A DNA stretch of 64,000 nucleotides. Origin: Vigna angularis. Taxonomy: Eukaryota > Streptophyta > Magnoliopsida > Fabales > Fabaceae. Position 1 is the stretch's first letter. Each line of letters opens with the position of its first letter. The stretch spans positions 27,393,501 to 27,457,500 of the forward strand of contig NC_068975.1 of NCBI RefSeq assembly GCF_016808095.1, written 5' to 3'. Below, one piece after another: positions 1 through 10,977 of this stretch. The translations under genes and the position numbers were made by a program. The notes below the pieces were generated by a model. It searched no databases. It was not told the origin of the DNA and saw only the letters and a list, made by a program, of their open reading frames with translations.

Positions 1-94
1 TTGGTCTTTCTACTTCCACTTTCTTTCTTATAATCTGAATATGCTTATATGTATACTTGTTTGATATATTTATATTAATTGAATCTTTAGTATA

Positions 95-1032
95 ATGTTT
101 CAAAAATATTTAATTTTTAAGAAAAACTAAAACATGAAGTTTCCCCTGCCCAACTACTTTCTTATCGGGGCATCAAATATTTTTTGTTTACCCTGAGTAA
201 AAAATAAATCTAACAGTGACGAGTTATTAATCTATATTTTAAAATAAGTATTATAAAAATTTAAACAAAACACTATACTAATATAGTTGATATTATATTA
301 AATAACATTTACATCTTATTTAATGTTAAAATAAATATTTAAACTCATATATCTTCCCTTTCTAAATAAGCATTCATTTATTTTTATATTTTAATTAATG
401 TTATTTTCATTTGTAATTTATACATATATCTAAACAGGATTCGTTTTTTTCACACTAGTTTTTTCAAATTTATCCTTTAAGTAATTGTTATTTGAAATTA
501 AAATAATTTTCATTTTTATCTTTAAATGATCCGTTAATCTAAATTTAATTATTTTACAAATTAAAATAATTATTTTATTATTATATATTTTTAATAACTT
601 TATTTTAAAATTTAAATAATTATTTAGAATAAAAAATTATTCAATAATAACATAGTATAAAAATATTTTTTAATAATTTTCTATAATTAAATAATTTTTA
701 TTTAAAATAAAAAATATGGACACACATGCCCATATGTGTTTCCACCCTTTTATTTTATTTAAAAATATTACTTGAATTAAAGTTTAAATACTTAATTAAA
801 AAAATGAAAAAAGAAGAAGTAAAGTTTAAAACATAAAGTAAACTTTTCCACTCAACATAATGATTTGGTTATAATATATTAAAAGTTTCATAAGAATTAT
901 GATGATTCAAAATTAAAAAAAAATCTTCTGAAAAATAAAATATATATTTTTTGAAAAATATTTATTTTAATTAAAAATAAATAAATAACTGTAAAATATA
1001 TTATTAAATGTATTTATTTGTCATTATATTTT
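95..1032. repeat. Duplicated PIR-upstream segment, copy A, left part
   Basis: This AT-rich stretch matches 12735-13615, directly in front of PIR, nearly base for base with small indels. Shared landmarks include the run around 205-330 (TGACGAGTTATTAATC) and the region around 340-400. It contains no gene. Similarity stops at 1032 where a solo LTR begins and resumes at 3558, so the two parts are one segment split by an insertion. The left boundary near 95 is approximate. Confidence 0.85.
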
Positions 1033-1121
1033 TGTAAGGACCTGAAAAATAAAATATTATAGAGCAGATAGGTGTATTAAAATAATGAGACAAATTATTT
1101 TACTTTAAAATAATCTTATAA

Positions 1122-1130
1122 TATAAATAG
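1122..1130 (+). promoter_or_regulatory. TATA box of the solo LTR
   Basis: TATAAATAG lies about 90 bases inside the left end of the LTR and is followed by a CT-rich leader (1145-1225). This is the usual U3-R arrangement. It points in the + direction, toward the rest of the LTR and the S1 locus beyond. Confidence 0.6.
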
Positions 1131-2169
1131 AATTTTATAAACACTTCTCATTATTCTAAGAACACTTCATCTCTCTAGAACTCTATTCCTTAGAGTTCTC
1201 TGACTTCTCTCTACAATCTCTCTTTGCTGAGTTTTTTGTTCGACGATCAGGAGGTGCCTAGGCGATCTTGGCGTTGAGGGCTTCGAAATTGACTGATCAA
1301 TTTCGTGTTCTTCAGCTGGTAAGTGGTTTCCACTGTTATCCGTTTTTCACTGGACTGTGAGCATGCAACGTGTTTGTCTTGCATGTGGTTAGCAGTTCTT
1401 CCTTCAATTTTATAGCTCAATTTAGGTTCTAAATGCTGTTCTTTATCACCAATTGGTGAGTTGTAGGTTTCTGTTGAGTTTCCTTGCGTTGCATATCAAT
1501 TGTCGGTGTATCTCTATGAGCGGGACTGTTATCTCTGAGGTAAGGGGAGTTAGCTACTATATTAAATTGTTGTATGACCTGTATATATGTTGAATGTGGT
1601 AGCATTTTACTGTTTAGGACTAAATTGTTAGTTTTAGGGTAATGTGAATTAAATGTGTTGAAAGGGTGGATTTATGAAACTGTAATGTGTTGTTGATGAA
1701 CTGTTTTGGATTAATCTAAATGTTGTAATTGTGCATGTTGGAGGTAGTTTATGTGAGTAATCTGTTGTGGTAGTGATGAGGTATGAAGTGAAGTGAATTG
1801 TGCTTGTTTAAAGTCAATTTAAAGGAAGTGAGGTAGTGAATTTGAGCATTAGAGGTCAAGTGTTGTTAGAGGCTGCTGGGATAGTTTAGATAAGTCATAT
1901 GTGGCTTGTTTGAGTCATCAAATTGGTTAAAATCAGGTTCAAAGTGGTAAATTAGAATTTTGGTCTCTAAGTTGATGAAATTGAGGTTTTAGAGTAGGAT
2001 TTGATGCATAAACACTTTAGACTGAGGTTAGGAAGGTCTAGAATCACTTAGTCAAGTCTAATTAAGCATATACAACGATCTAGGAGTGTTAGAAGTTGGG
2101 AAAATTGAGTAGAATTGGTAAGCGGAGGTTGAGTTGCATAAGTCTGCAGAATTTCGTTCTGCAGATTAT

Positions 2170-2612
2170 GCAGACTCGCTGTGCGAATTCATTCGCATAG
2201 CGAGTCACCTTGGCGATGTGCTCTCTGTCAAGGCATTCACATAGCGATGGGTGCGCTGTGCGAGTGGATCGAGAGGGTTGCTCTCTGTTTGTCGATCCGC
2301 ATAGCGAATCAAGTCGCTATGCTACTAGTTGGGGTCTGGAACTATTATTCATTTTATTCGAACAACGAGTGGGTCTCGCTCTGCGAGTGTTTAGAAAGTC
2401 TGAGTCTCTGTCTGAGGTTCTCGCATAGCGAGTTGGGACGCTATGTGAGGGGTTTGGGGTCTGATACATTTCACAGTTTATTCACATAGTGAGTTTAATC
2501 GCTATGCGAGTGGTTATGAGGAGTTGGTCTCTGTCTGAGGATTCGCATGGCGAGTTGGGTCGCTGTGCGAGAAGGTTATGGTTTCGCTATGCGAAGATGT
2601 CCGTTGTGCGAG
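2170..2612. repeat. Array of inverted-repeat modules (CGCATAGCGAG / CTCGCTATGCG) inside the LTR
   Basis: Modules with the consensus CGCATAGCGAGT, a spacer of a few bases, then CGCTATGCGAG recur at about 2173, 2237, 2296, 2367, 2420, 2482, 2545 and 2584. Each module can fold into a short hairpin, and many half-sites are imperfect. The block is visibly more GC-rich than the surrounding LTR. It creates spurious ORFs but no plausible protein. Confidence 0.8.
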
Positions 2613-3557
2613 GAGTTCAGTTCTAGTTCAATTCTCTTTTGATCTTAAGTTGTTTTAAATGAAACATTGAGTGTTGTATGGAGTAAGTTGAAGTTGTATC
2701 ATGTAATATCAGTGGTTATTGATGTATGTTGTAATTCAAAGTGTAAAGTTCAAAGTATGGTTAATGGACGTAATTCCATGATCCTCAAGGAGAGGAGACA
2801 TGGTGGTGCCCTATGTTGTGATTCAAAGTGAAATCTCTAGTTGAGATTCAAGTAAGTTTAGAATGGATGCAGGAGCTTAGTCTTGGGGGTTATCCTGAAA
2901 CTCCAATGGTCTTTCATTCTCAAGTAGAGAGGATTGATCAATGTCATGAGGAGTAGCAGGAGGTCCTAGTCTTGGGTGCTTCCAGTATGGCTCAAGGTGA
3001 GTGATAACGGACTAACCTCGTGAGTGTGATAGGGTGAAACCCATTGGCAATGGCTTTTTAAAGCAGTAGAAGCCACAACGAGTGCACGACCCGCCATAGC
3101 TCGATCAATCTAAGTTCGGACAGTCAAAGTCAGTGTAATGTTATGTGTAAAGAGTTTATGTGATGTGAATGAATAGTATGATTGTATGAAGTTAAATAAA
3201 TTGATGTATGATTAATCTTTGTTTAAACTAGCTTACCTTGTTGTGTGCTTGTATTTTGTATGTTCTGATGTTCTTCTTCTGCAATGATCATCCTTTGGAT
3301 GTGAGCAGCGAGAGAAGAGGTTTCTCTGGAGCAAGCAGTGGATGGAGGTGATGCTGCTGAGTAGTTTACTGAGTTCAATAGGGACCTTGTGTATAGTTTT
3401 AAGTCTCTTATAGTATGTTTATAAAGTTTTAAATTTATAGTTGTTTTTGGATGACTGTAAAGGTAATACTTTATACTCTAAATGGATAATTGTATTACTT
3501 TATCATGCATTGACTTCTCTTTAATATAGTTTATACTATATATTTTGGGATGTTGCA

Positions 3558-3738
3558 GTTTTAGTATAAATAAAACTAAATAAATATAAGTAAAATAAAG
3601 GGAACAATTGCTATTTTGAATTTTGAAGGAGGGCATTTTAGTCCATACAAAAGTGATACCTGCTCAGACTTGCAAATGAAGACTTATGTTAATGTGCCTA
3701 CCGAGTAGTGGGAAGAGACAGAGTGTGTGGATTATAAT
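3558..3738. repeat. Duplicated PIR-upstream segment, copy A, right part
   Basis: This matches 13607-13765 with few differences, including the stretch with ATTTTGAAGGAGGGCATTTT and the end CTACCGAGTAGTGG. In copy B this sequence lies about 100-250 bases before the PIR start codon. Similarity fades just after 3720, before any PIR coding sequence. Confidence 0.85.
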
Positions 3739-4825
3739 GTTTTATACAACCAGTCAATTAATTTTTATTTATTTGATTTTAAAATAAATAATTAAATAAC
3801 TAAATAGCTTTTTGTTTAAAAAAATAACAGCTATATAATATTTCATTATTTTATAATACATTCTAGAAACTATTTTACTAAAAAAATTTAACTTTGTTTA
3901 AGGGTTTCTTTCTTATTTATCTTATTAAAAATCCGAGACACTAAGATCAATCCTTGCCACGTATTCTTTAATTTGGATAATGATTTTTTTTACATAAATT
4001 GAATTTTAATTTTTTTTTTTATTATATTATGTTACATGTGAGTTTTTTTTTTACTTATAGGTGTCTTTTTAGTCATTCATAAGAATTTCTGTTAATCAAT
4101 AATTATAGTATATTTTGATTGTTCTTCTAATGTTTTTACGTATAAATAAAATATTTGCAATTTAGGAGAAGTTTTGATTCATTAGGGTTTTGTGAGATGT
4201 TCGTCAAATAAGTGAAATTTATTTTTCAACTATAAATACTTTTGAAATTTTTAATTGTATGATTGCACTATGGAGTGAATGATTAATTATATAACGAGTA
4301 TGATATATTGAAATATAAAAATGTTATTTGATTTTTGTTATTATCAGAAATGATATAAGATATATTTTTTTACTTTGATATCCTGTTCATTAATATTCTT
4401 GAACGACTTGGCAAAATACTGTATTTTTTCATACATAAAAGTAACGCCTTGGTTAATGCATATTATTTTAAGCATTTACAATCACAAAATAAAGTAACTC
4501 TTGATATTATTGTTATTACCTAAGAGCTGGTAAAAACATAATTACATGTTTGTTCTTTTAGTTACAGTGAAAATTTATTAAAAATAATTATAAAAATAAA
4601 TAATTTATATAATTTTTTATTATTCAAATGAAAAAAAAACTATTAATGGAATAAAATTAAGAAATACTTTTGTATTATAAATAATCATTTAAATTTAGAA
4701 AAAGTGATTAACAAAAGATAATATTTAAAAAAAATACGAATACCAAAAAAATGAATTATCTTTATATTTTAACGCGAGAATTAATTAATAAGATTGAAAA
4801 ACTGAACTTGTTATTTTACTTTTAT
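3739..4825. other. AT-rich intergenic DNA
   Basis: There is no ORF of note, no RNA gene and no transposon end that I can recognise. Homopolymer T and A runs are common. Confidence 0.6.
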
Positions 4826-4984
4826 GAAGTAATTTATGAGACACTTTTAATCTAATAAATTAATTTAAAATTAAAGATGAGAAACCCAGATTAATCAGAA
4901 TTAAAATTTTGACAAAGCAATAGAGATAACTAACAATTATTTGATCTGGTATGATTTATTGATTATTGATAAATGAGAGAATTG

Positions 4985-5380
4985 CTAACAAGGACCCCAA
5001 GATTCCCTTTTTTCCCAGTTTGTATTGTCCAAACTGTGATACAAACCATCTTCTCTGACAGACCAAAAAATACGTTGTCCTTTTTCGATACTAGGTATCA
5101 CACTGATTGTTGCACATGTGATTATTGCACCTTTATTCCATCTGAATCCACCAGTGTGGCTCTCCATGTTGAGCAATTTTACGTAAGCATTTTCATTCCC
5201 AGGGCCAATTTCCACTTGTGACTGAAAATCAGCAAAAAAGAAAAGCTTTGATGAGTCTGGAGGCAAGTCGTTCTCAATGGAAAGCCCTATAACATTTATA
5301 GCAGAGACCCAACTCTGCAAATTCAAACACACAGCAAACAAAACCACAGAGAAAACACGAATAGAGATTGAAATCGACAT
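4985..5380 (-). CDS. S1-type plant self-incompatibility-like secreted protein (S-protein homologue), intact
   Basis: This is a single-exon gene of 131 codons, the usual size for the plant S1/SPH family of small secreted proteins. It opens with a hydrophobic signal peptide (about residues 1-27, ending near SWVSA). The C-terminal half shows the family hallmark: W-rich blocks around WNKG, then WSVREDGLYHS and a final NWEKRESW. Family members are apoplastic ligands; the Papaver member is the pistil self-incompatibility determinant, and most others have no known role. The protein is odd in having few cysteines: I see one in ITCATIS and one as the last residue, whereas typical members have the CxxxC-W pair before the VREDG block. 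Disulfide pairing may therefore differ. A TA run lies about 40 bases upstream. Degraded copies of its flanks lie at 6.8-8.5 kb. The family call is confident; the function is unknown. Confidence 0.85.
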   Translation of the reverse strand: MSISISIRVFSVVLFAVCLNLQSWVSAINVIGLSIENDLPPDSSKLFFFADFQSQVEIGPGNENAYVKLLNMESHTGGFRWNKGAIITCATISVIPSIEKGQRIFWSVREDGLYHSLDNTNWEKRESWGPC

Positions 5381-5631
5381 TTTTCTGTGCTTGTCTTCCT
5401 ACTATTCTGCTTCTGTCTATATATATATATATATTTTTCTGTCTATACATAGCGAATAGAGAAAGTATCTTATTACTTTTTTTAACTGTCTTTTAGTTTG
5501 GCTTATTAAGCATGAAAAATTCATTTATTTTAATTAATTACCTGATATCTTTTTATTAATTTGAATGATATGAAAATTATCTCATCTCGTGGTATTTTTC
5601 TATTTGTTTTTACATGCTATCAAATCTGAGG

Positions 5632-5635
<4 letters not shown>

Positions 5636-5704
<69 letters not shown>
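5636..5704. repeat. (TA)n microsatellite
   Basis: An uninterrupted AT dinucleotide run of about 68 bases in the 5' flank of the S1-type gene. Confidence 0.95.
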
Positions 5705-5707
<3 letters not shown>

Positions 5708-6834
5708 ACAGTTATAAATGATGACATGAATGATGATGACTTTATTTTATAATAAGTTTTTAATGAGAATAATAAAATTCATGTAACTTCATATTTATTA
5801 AATTCACAGTAGTTTTGATGATTTAAAAAATAAAACTTCTTAAATAAAATTCTATTTATATATAAATTTTACATGCTATCAAATCTATTATCTAAGTTGA
5901 AACGATGATGAACACAGTGAAAATCTTAAAGAGAAAATGAATAAGTTGCAAGTGATTGGAAATGTATTGATACTTTATCAAGAAAGTTTGATCACCTTAT
6001 GATAATCGAATAATCTTGAAGAGCTACGTGATAACGTTAGCTCACCCTTAAAAGGGGTACATATGGGACAAAATATCATCCTGTTATTGTTCATTTCTCA
6101 TCAAACTTGACACATGTGATAAAAAAATACTATGTAATTTTGGTTCAACCATAGTACAAAATCACATTATATAAAAAGTTAACACGTGTAATCAAAATAA
6201 AAAGATATAAACAAATTTAAAGCGAGAATATATAGAGATAATTAAATCTAATTAGTGATGATAAATATTAGCTTTAAAAATAAGAGAAGACTGCTCAATT
6301 GATTCTTCGTTTTGGTGAATGTACTCCAATTCATGCTTTCTTTACTCCAACCTAATTTCATCTTTCCAACATACAATAATACTTCCCAAAACATAGATTT
6401 CATTCACGAAACTTATGGGAGAAGGACCATCAGATATTTCTATAACATTTACTCAATTTCTTTTACAGTTATGAATTCAATGTGTACCAGATTACTTTAT
6501 ATTTATTTAGGCATGCTTTTCAAAAGCTCTTTCAACGATCTTTCCAAAGTCAAACACAGAAATTGTAAAATTTTATCTTGAAACTACAAATTTTTCCTTC
6601 TTCATTTTTTCATTGAACTAGCCGTTATTTCTTGTGATCTGGCATTGGAAAATGAGCATTAACAATAAATTGAAGAGTCAAAAGAAATTTAAAGCTGGGT
6701 TTGAGGTAGTAGTCCAACCAATAAGATGCAGCTTATGAGGCCAATTCCAACACCCTTTTTAACTGTTGTTTTAAACTAAAATAAGTACATTATTACTTTT
6801 TTTAACTGTTTTTTAGTTTGAATTTAATTATTTT

Positions 6835-7125
6835 TGGCATTCTTCTTAGCAAGAATTATTGCAGTAGGATAATAGCTAGGAGGATTTGAAAATCATTATG
6901 ACATTAAGATTTCTAAGCTTTAATCAAGGCTTAGCTCAAGATCTCACTACTCGTAATATTTGGTTTGGTATTGCTACCGCACATGACTTCGAAAGTCAGG
7001 ATGATATTACTGAGGAACGTCTTTATCTGAATATTTTTGCTTCTCATTTTAGGCAATTAGCAATCATTTTTATGTAGACTTTCGAAAATCTCTTTCATGT
7101 AGTTTGAGAAGGTAATTTTGAGTTC
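6835..7125 (+). pseudogene. Nuclear insertion of plastid DNA: 3' end of psaA, spacer and 5' end of psaB
   Basis: Positions 6835-6872 read AFFLARIIAVG-stop, the end of photosystem I subunit PsaA. After the short plastid spacer, 6898 begins a psaB-like frame with [20 protein letters not shown], then [20 protein letters not shown], matching the start of PsaB with several substitutions. The frame is broken by a stop at about 7075 and another further on, with recognisable psaB sequence (NLFHV, EGNFE) continuing to about 7125. psaA and psaB are adjacent in this order in land-plant plastid genomes, so one contiguous fragment was inserted. The stops and substitutions show it is an old, non-functional copy. 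Confidence 0.92.
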
Positions 7126-7359
7126 TAATGCTAAGTCATAATATTTTCTCTCAATATCTAAAGCGATTCAATTATTAAGAAAAAAATGTATAGAATTCCA
7201 TTTGCATTTCAAAGAAAAAAAAAGAGTAATTTCTTTATAAAAAAAACATCATGAAAAAGTATAGAGAAAAAAAAACATTCAATAGATACATGTAGAATTC
7301 ATTTAACATTTTTATTTTATGAACTTAATTAAATTTCAAGTCTTTTTTAATTTAAATAT

Positions 7360-7700
7360 TTTTAATTGTCTTTATTACAATTTTTTGGCTTTTTAAGTAT
7401 GAAAAATTCATTTATTTTAATTAATTACTAACATAAATCTTTTTATTAATTTGAATGATATGAAATATCTCATCTCGTGATATTTTTTATTTGTTTTTAC
7501 ATACTCTCAAATATGAGGTATAAATAAATAAAAATCTTTAATAGTTATAAATGATTAGTTGACTTTATTTTATAATAAGTTTGTAATAAGAATAATAAAA
7601 ATAATGCAATTTCATATTTATTAATATTTGAAAACTTTTTAAGTAAAATAATAAAATAAAATATTAATAATATAACCTCATATTTTTATATTAACAATGT
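7360..7700. repeat. Second copy of the S1 gene 5' flank
   Basis: This stretch matches 5500-5870 (upstream flank of the intact S1-type gene) with indels; landmarks are TGAAAAATTCATTTATTTTA and CTCATCTCGTG. A further piece of the same flank is at 6770-6825, so the plastid insertion and adjoining sequence lie inside this duplicated flank. Confidence 0.75.
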
Positions 7701-7966
7701 AATCTCACATTTTTTATACATAAATTTTATTTAAGTAAAATAATTATTAAAGTAAGAATCACATTGAATATGAAAGACTGAAAAACAATTACTTAATTAA
7801 AAAGTATTAAATTTTTAATAATTAATAGATAAAGAAAATACAAACCCGGTAACATTTCATAAAATTACTAAATTATAGATGTGGTAGTCAAAAAGTAAAA
7901 AAAAAAGACAGTCATACGACCATTATATTATAGTCATTAGTAAAAGCGTATACTAAGTATAAAAAG

Positions 7967-7969
<3 letters not shown>

Positions 7970-8045
<76 letters not shown>

Positions 8046-8048
8046 TAT
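7970..8048. repeat. (TA)n microsatellite
   Basis: An AT dinucleotide run of about 78 bases, broken once by TGTA near 8026. Confidence 0.95.
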
Positions 8049-8179
8049 TCACTCTAATAGGATCAAGAGTTTGTCAAAAAAAATTATATCCTAAGCTAAG
8101 TTGTTGCATGATTCACATAGTTAAAGTGATAATTGTAAACAAAATAACAAAAGGATGAAAAAAAAAGTAAGCTAATTTT

Positions 8180-8405
8180 ACTTTTATGAACTAATTTATG
8201 GAACACTTTTAATCTAATAAATTAATTTAAAATTAAAGATGAGGAACTCAAATTAATCAAATTTTATCTGATTTGGTATGATTTATTGATTATTGATAAA
8301 TGAGAGAATTGATAACAAGAACCCAAAAATTCCCTCTCTCTTTTTCCCAATTTGTGTTGTCCCAACGGTGCTACAAACCATCTTATCTGACAGACAAAAA
8401 AACAA
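8180..8405 (-). pseudogene. Relic of a second S1-type gene (3' end and 3' flank only)
   Basis: 8180-8405 aligns to 4826-5072: the 3' flank plus the last 28 or so codons of the intact S1-type gene, on the same strand. Indels disrupt the reading frame and similarity ends near 8405. A short piece resembling the gene's 5' flank follows at 8445-8490. The middle and start of the gene are missing, so it cannot encode a product. Confidence 0.75.
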
Positions 8406-8579
8406 CTATTTTTTATGTGCACAATTTTTTATTATTTCTAAACTAAAATAAGTATCTTATTAATTTTTTTAACTGTATTTTAAAACAAAATAATTATTTT
8501 AACAAATTGTTTTTGCTGAAATGGGAAGAGGATAATTCATGTACAGTACTTATGTCTTGGGTGTACTTTCTCTCTACTT

Positions 8580-9668
8580 TAGGTGACCGATCGGTTTGAG
8601 GAGGTTGACTTGTAGAAGATGTGCTGGTACTCAAGTCAAAATATTTTTCTTTCAAGATCTAAAGTGATTCAATTATTAAAAAATAGTTTTACCTCAAAAT
8701 TAAACCCCTATTTACAGAGTTTACAAGAAATTTGACAAATTAATGTACCTCTTAATGGTCATTAATGTCAGTTTTAACCAGACATCAATAACAGTTACCG
8801 TATTGATTGCACTTTAACTATGCTCAACTACTATCGTGACCGAACGAATGCGAAGTTCATTTCCATGCCTCGATCGTTCGATCCATTTTACTCAGCACAC
8901 AGTCATACCCGATTAGTCGGGTCTAACCCTTCAGTAACATAAGCCCCCAAGCTTTAGCAGAACCTTGGATATTGCGTAGAGTTTACTTAGCTATACTGAT
9001 CGGTTGATGCATTTACCTGGGTTACCCAAGGTAACGACGATTCACAGAAGGACACGTGTTCCCCCGAGATCCGTGAAAAGGCGGGAAAGGGTAGAAACTA
9101 AAACGTCAGGTCTTTTGAACCGTCAGATCCCCTCACATCCAATGCCTCAGATGGCTTGAGTGAAATGCTTTTGTTGGCTATAAATAGTGGTGGGGTCAAC
9201 CTTCATTTTCACCTTTACCCTCAAGCTCTCCGATTCCCGAACGTTCTTTCTGTCTTTCCAGATTCCTCTCCAAAGCTTCAAGCCTTCATCTTCATCCAGG
9301 TAAATGATGTCTTCTTCGACGAGTTTTGAGTTTGTCGGGAGGGAAGGCCAGGGGTACGCTGACGGTGCTACAACGTCCACTTCCTCAATTAACTCCTCTA
9401 CCTTAGGTCTCGACGATGACAGAAATCCTCCCGCCGAGAACCAAGTCGATTCACCAGCCGCTGAAAAACTCCTCTCATATACTCTAGGACAGCGAAGACG
9501 AGAAAGTGGAGATCAACGTTGATTTCACCGATGAGTGGGATGAAAGATGTAAAGTTAGGCCCGTTGTCGTTGATTACGACTAGGCTCCTCACGAGGTTAA
9601 ACTTTATACCTCCTCTTTCGCTATCGGTCGCTCGATAAAAAGGCTTGCCAATAAGATTTGCCAATAAC
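8580..9668 (+). mobile_element. Fragment of a retroelement: leader with TATA box and broken gag-like ORF
   Basis: The base composition differs from the AT-rich surroundings. GGCTATAAATAGTGG at 9176-9190 is a good TATA box, followed by a CT-rich leader and an ATG at 9304/9307 (MSSSTSFEFVGREG...). The frame runs acidic and serine-rich to about 9480, then continues only in another frame (SEDEKVEINVDFTDEWDE), which meets a TAG at about 9581 where TGG seems expected, and resumes as APHEVKLYTSSFA to a stop near 9667. That is one frameshift and one nonsense change in an otherwise continuous protein-like sequence. I do not recognise a named domain. A decayed LTR-retrotransposon leader plus gag N-terminus is the best guess; a host pseudogene is the alternative. 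Confidence 0.5.
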
Positions 9669-9669
9669 A

Positions 9670-10850
9670 ATTGTTATATATATTTAAAAACATTTTAATA
9701 TCATAGAATTCGAAAAATAATAATTCATAACCAAAAACGGTGTACAAAAATTTATATATTCATTATATAGAATTAGTAGATATAAAAGGTGTCCTTCTTT
9801 TAAAAATTTATCAAACTATAAAATAATTAATTATAAAAGTAAACAATTTTTATGATTATCTTATTATAACTAATTATTTAAAGTTAAAAAGATAATTGTT
9901 AAAGAGATTAAATTTTAAAAATTATTATTAAAAAGGTAAAATTGAAGTTTTATTAGTATAAAGATAAAAGTGTGATTATTTGGATTAAAAATAAATGTAA
10001 TAAAAAATGAAGGAAAATGACAATAAAGTTTAAAAAAATTAGTGAATATGCGATAAAATTGATAGATTAAAAAATTATTTTAATTAATAAAATTAAATAA
10101 TTATCATTTTATCTTTTATTATAAAATATAATTTGTGGTTAAATATGTTAAAATAGAATTATTATTTAAAATAAAAAAAATCATAAAATTATATTGAAAT
10201 AAGATAGGTAATTGGTTCCCCACGTATCCACAAATACAATTGATTTTAAAAAAAAAAATCAGATTGTGAAGAAACGATTGATACTATGGGGAAGAATATT
10301 CAATCAATAGTTATTTTTTTTTTATTATGTTTAAATATTATGAAAGGTGTTTATTTAGATAAGTCAACATTAATTTTAATGTGTGTTTTAACGTATTTAT
10401 GAAGTTAAGAAAAACTTTAATAAGATAATAATTCATTAGTTTTAATTTAGGAAAGTTTTTAATCAAATTTAGAAAATAAATGTAAAATCTTATTATTTTA
10501 ATCAATTAAACAACTTACATAATAATCAATTAATATAGTAAGTTTTAAAAAATGTGACCAATGCACATTAATAGATTAATCTTGAGTTTTCTTTAAATCT
10601 TATATTTTGTAACATTATATTTTAGTAGAATAAAACTATTAAAATAAAATATTAGATATTAACTTACAAAAAAATTATAGACTACCGAAAAACAAAAAAA
10701 CTTTATTATCTATGTTGTTGCTTCATTCTTAACCAACAACTGAGAAGACTTTCTCCCTAAATTCACGTCATTTAAAGTGATTATCACAAAAGAAAAAACA
10801 CAAACAAACAAAGACAAAAACACACAAACAAAGACAAAAACAAGAGTAAG
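9670..10850. other. AT-rich intergenic DNA
   Basis: There is no coding sequence or clear element. The stretch is dominated by A/T runs. A short A- and C-rich stretch with repeated ACAAACAAAGACAAAAAC lies at 10795-10845. Confidence 0.6.
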
Positions 10851-10905
10851 CTAGTGATACAAAACATTTTCATAATACATCAAACCATATTAAACATTTT
10901 ACTTA

Positions 10906-10950
10906 ATGATACATATCTCACACCAATGATACATATCTCACACCAAATCA
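10906..10950. repeat. Two-copy tandem repeat (about 22 bp)
   Basis: AATGATACATATCTCACACC occurs twice in direct succession just left of the CACTA element. Confidence 0.85.
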
Positions 10951-10977
10951 ACAAAAAGTTTAAAAATTTAATGCATG

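Larger units (their letters stand above)
1033..3557 (+). mobile_element. Solo LTR (about 2.5 kb, Ty3/gypsy Del/Tekay-like)
   Basis: The element starts TGTAAGGACCTG and ends GGGATGTTGCA, so it has TG...CA LTR termini. It is flanked by ATTTT (1028-1032) and GTTTT (3558-3562), a 5-bp target duplication with one mismatch. The uninterrupted paralogous site near 13602-13611 has a single GTTTT. There is no primer-binding site, polyprotein or second LTR, so this is a solo LTR left by recombination. Its length and termini resemble Del/Tekay chromovirus LTRs (inferred). It carries a TATA box near 1122, a short pyrimidine-rich leader and an internal array of inverted-repeat modules. ORFs inside it are not genes. 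Confidence 0.88.

Noticed and set aside
2181..2489. 102-codon ORF
   Set aside because: It lies wholly within the inverted-repeat array of the solo LTR and its sequence simply reflects the repeated motif.
6886..7077. 63-codon ORF as a gene
   Set aside because: It is the broken start of plastid psaB in a nuclear insertion, beginning at a non-ATG codon.
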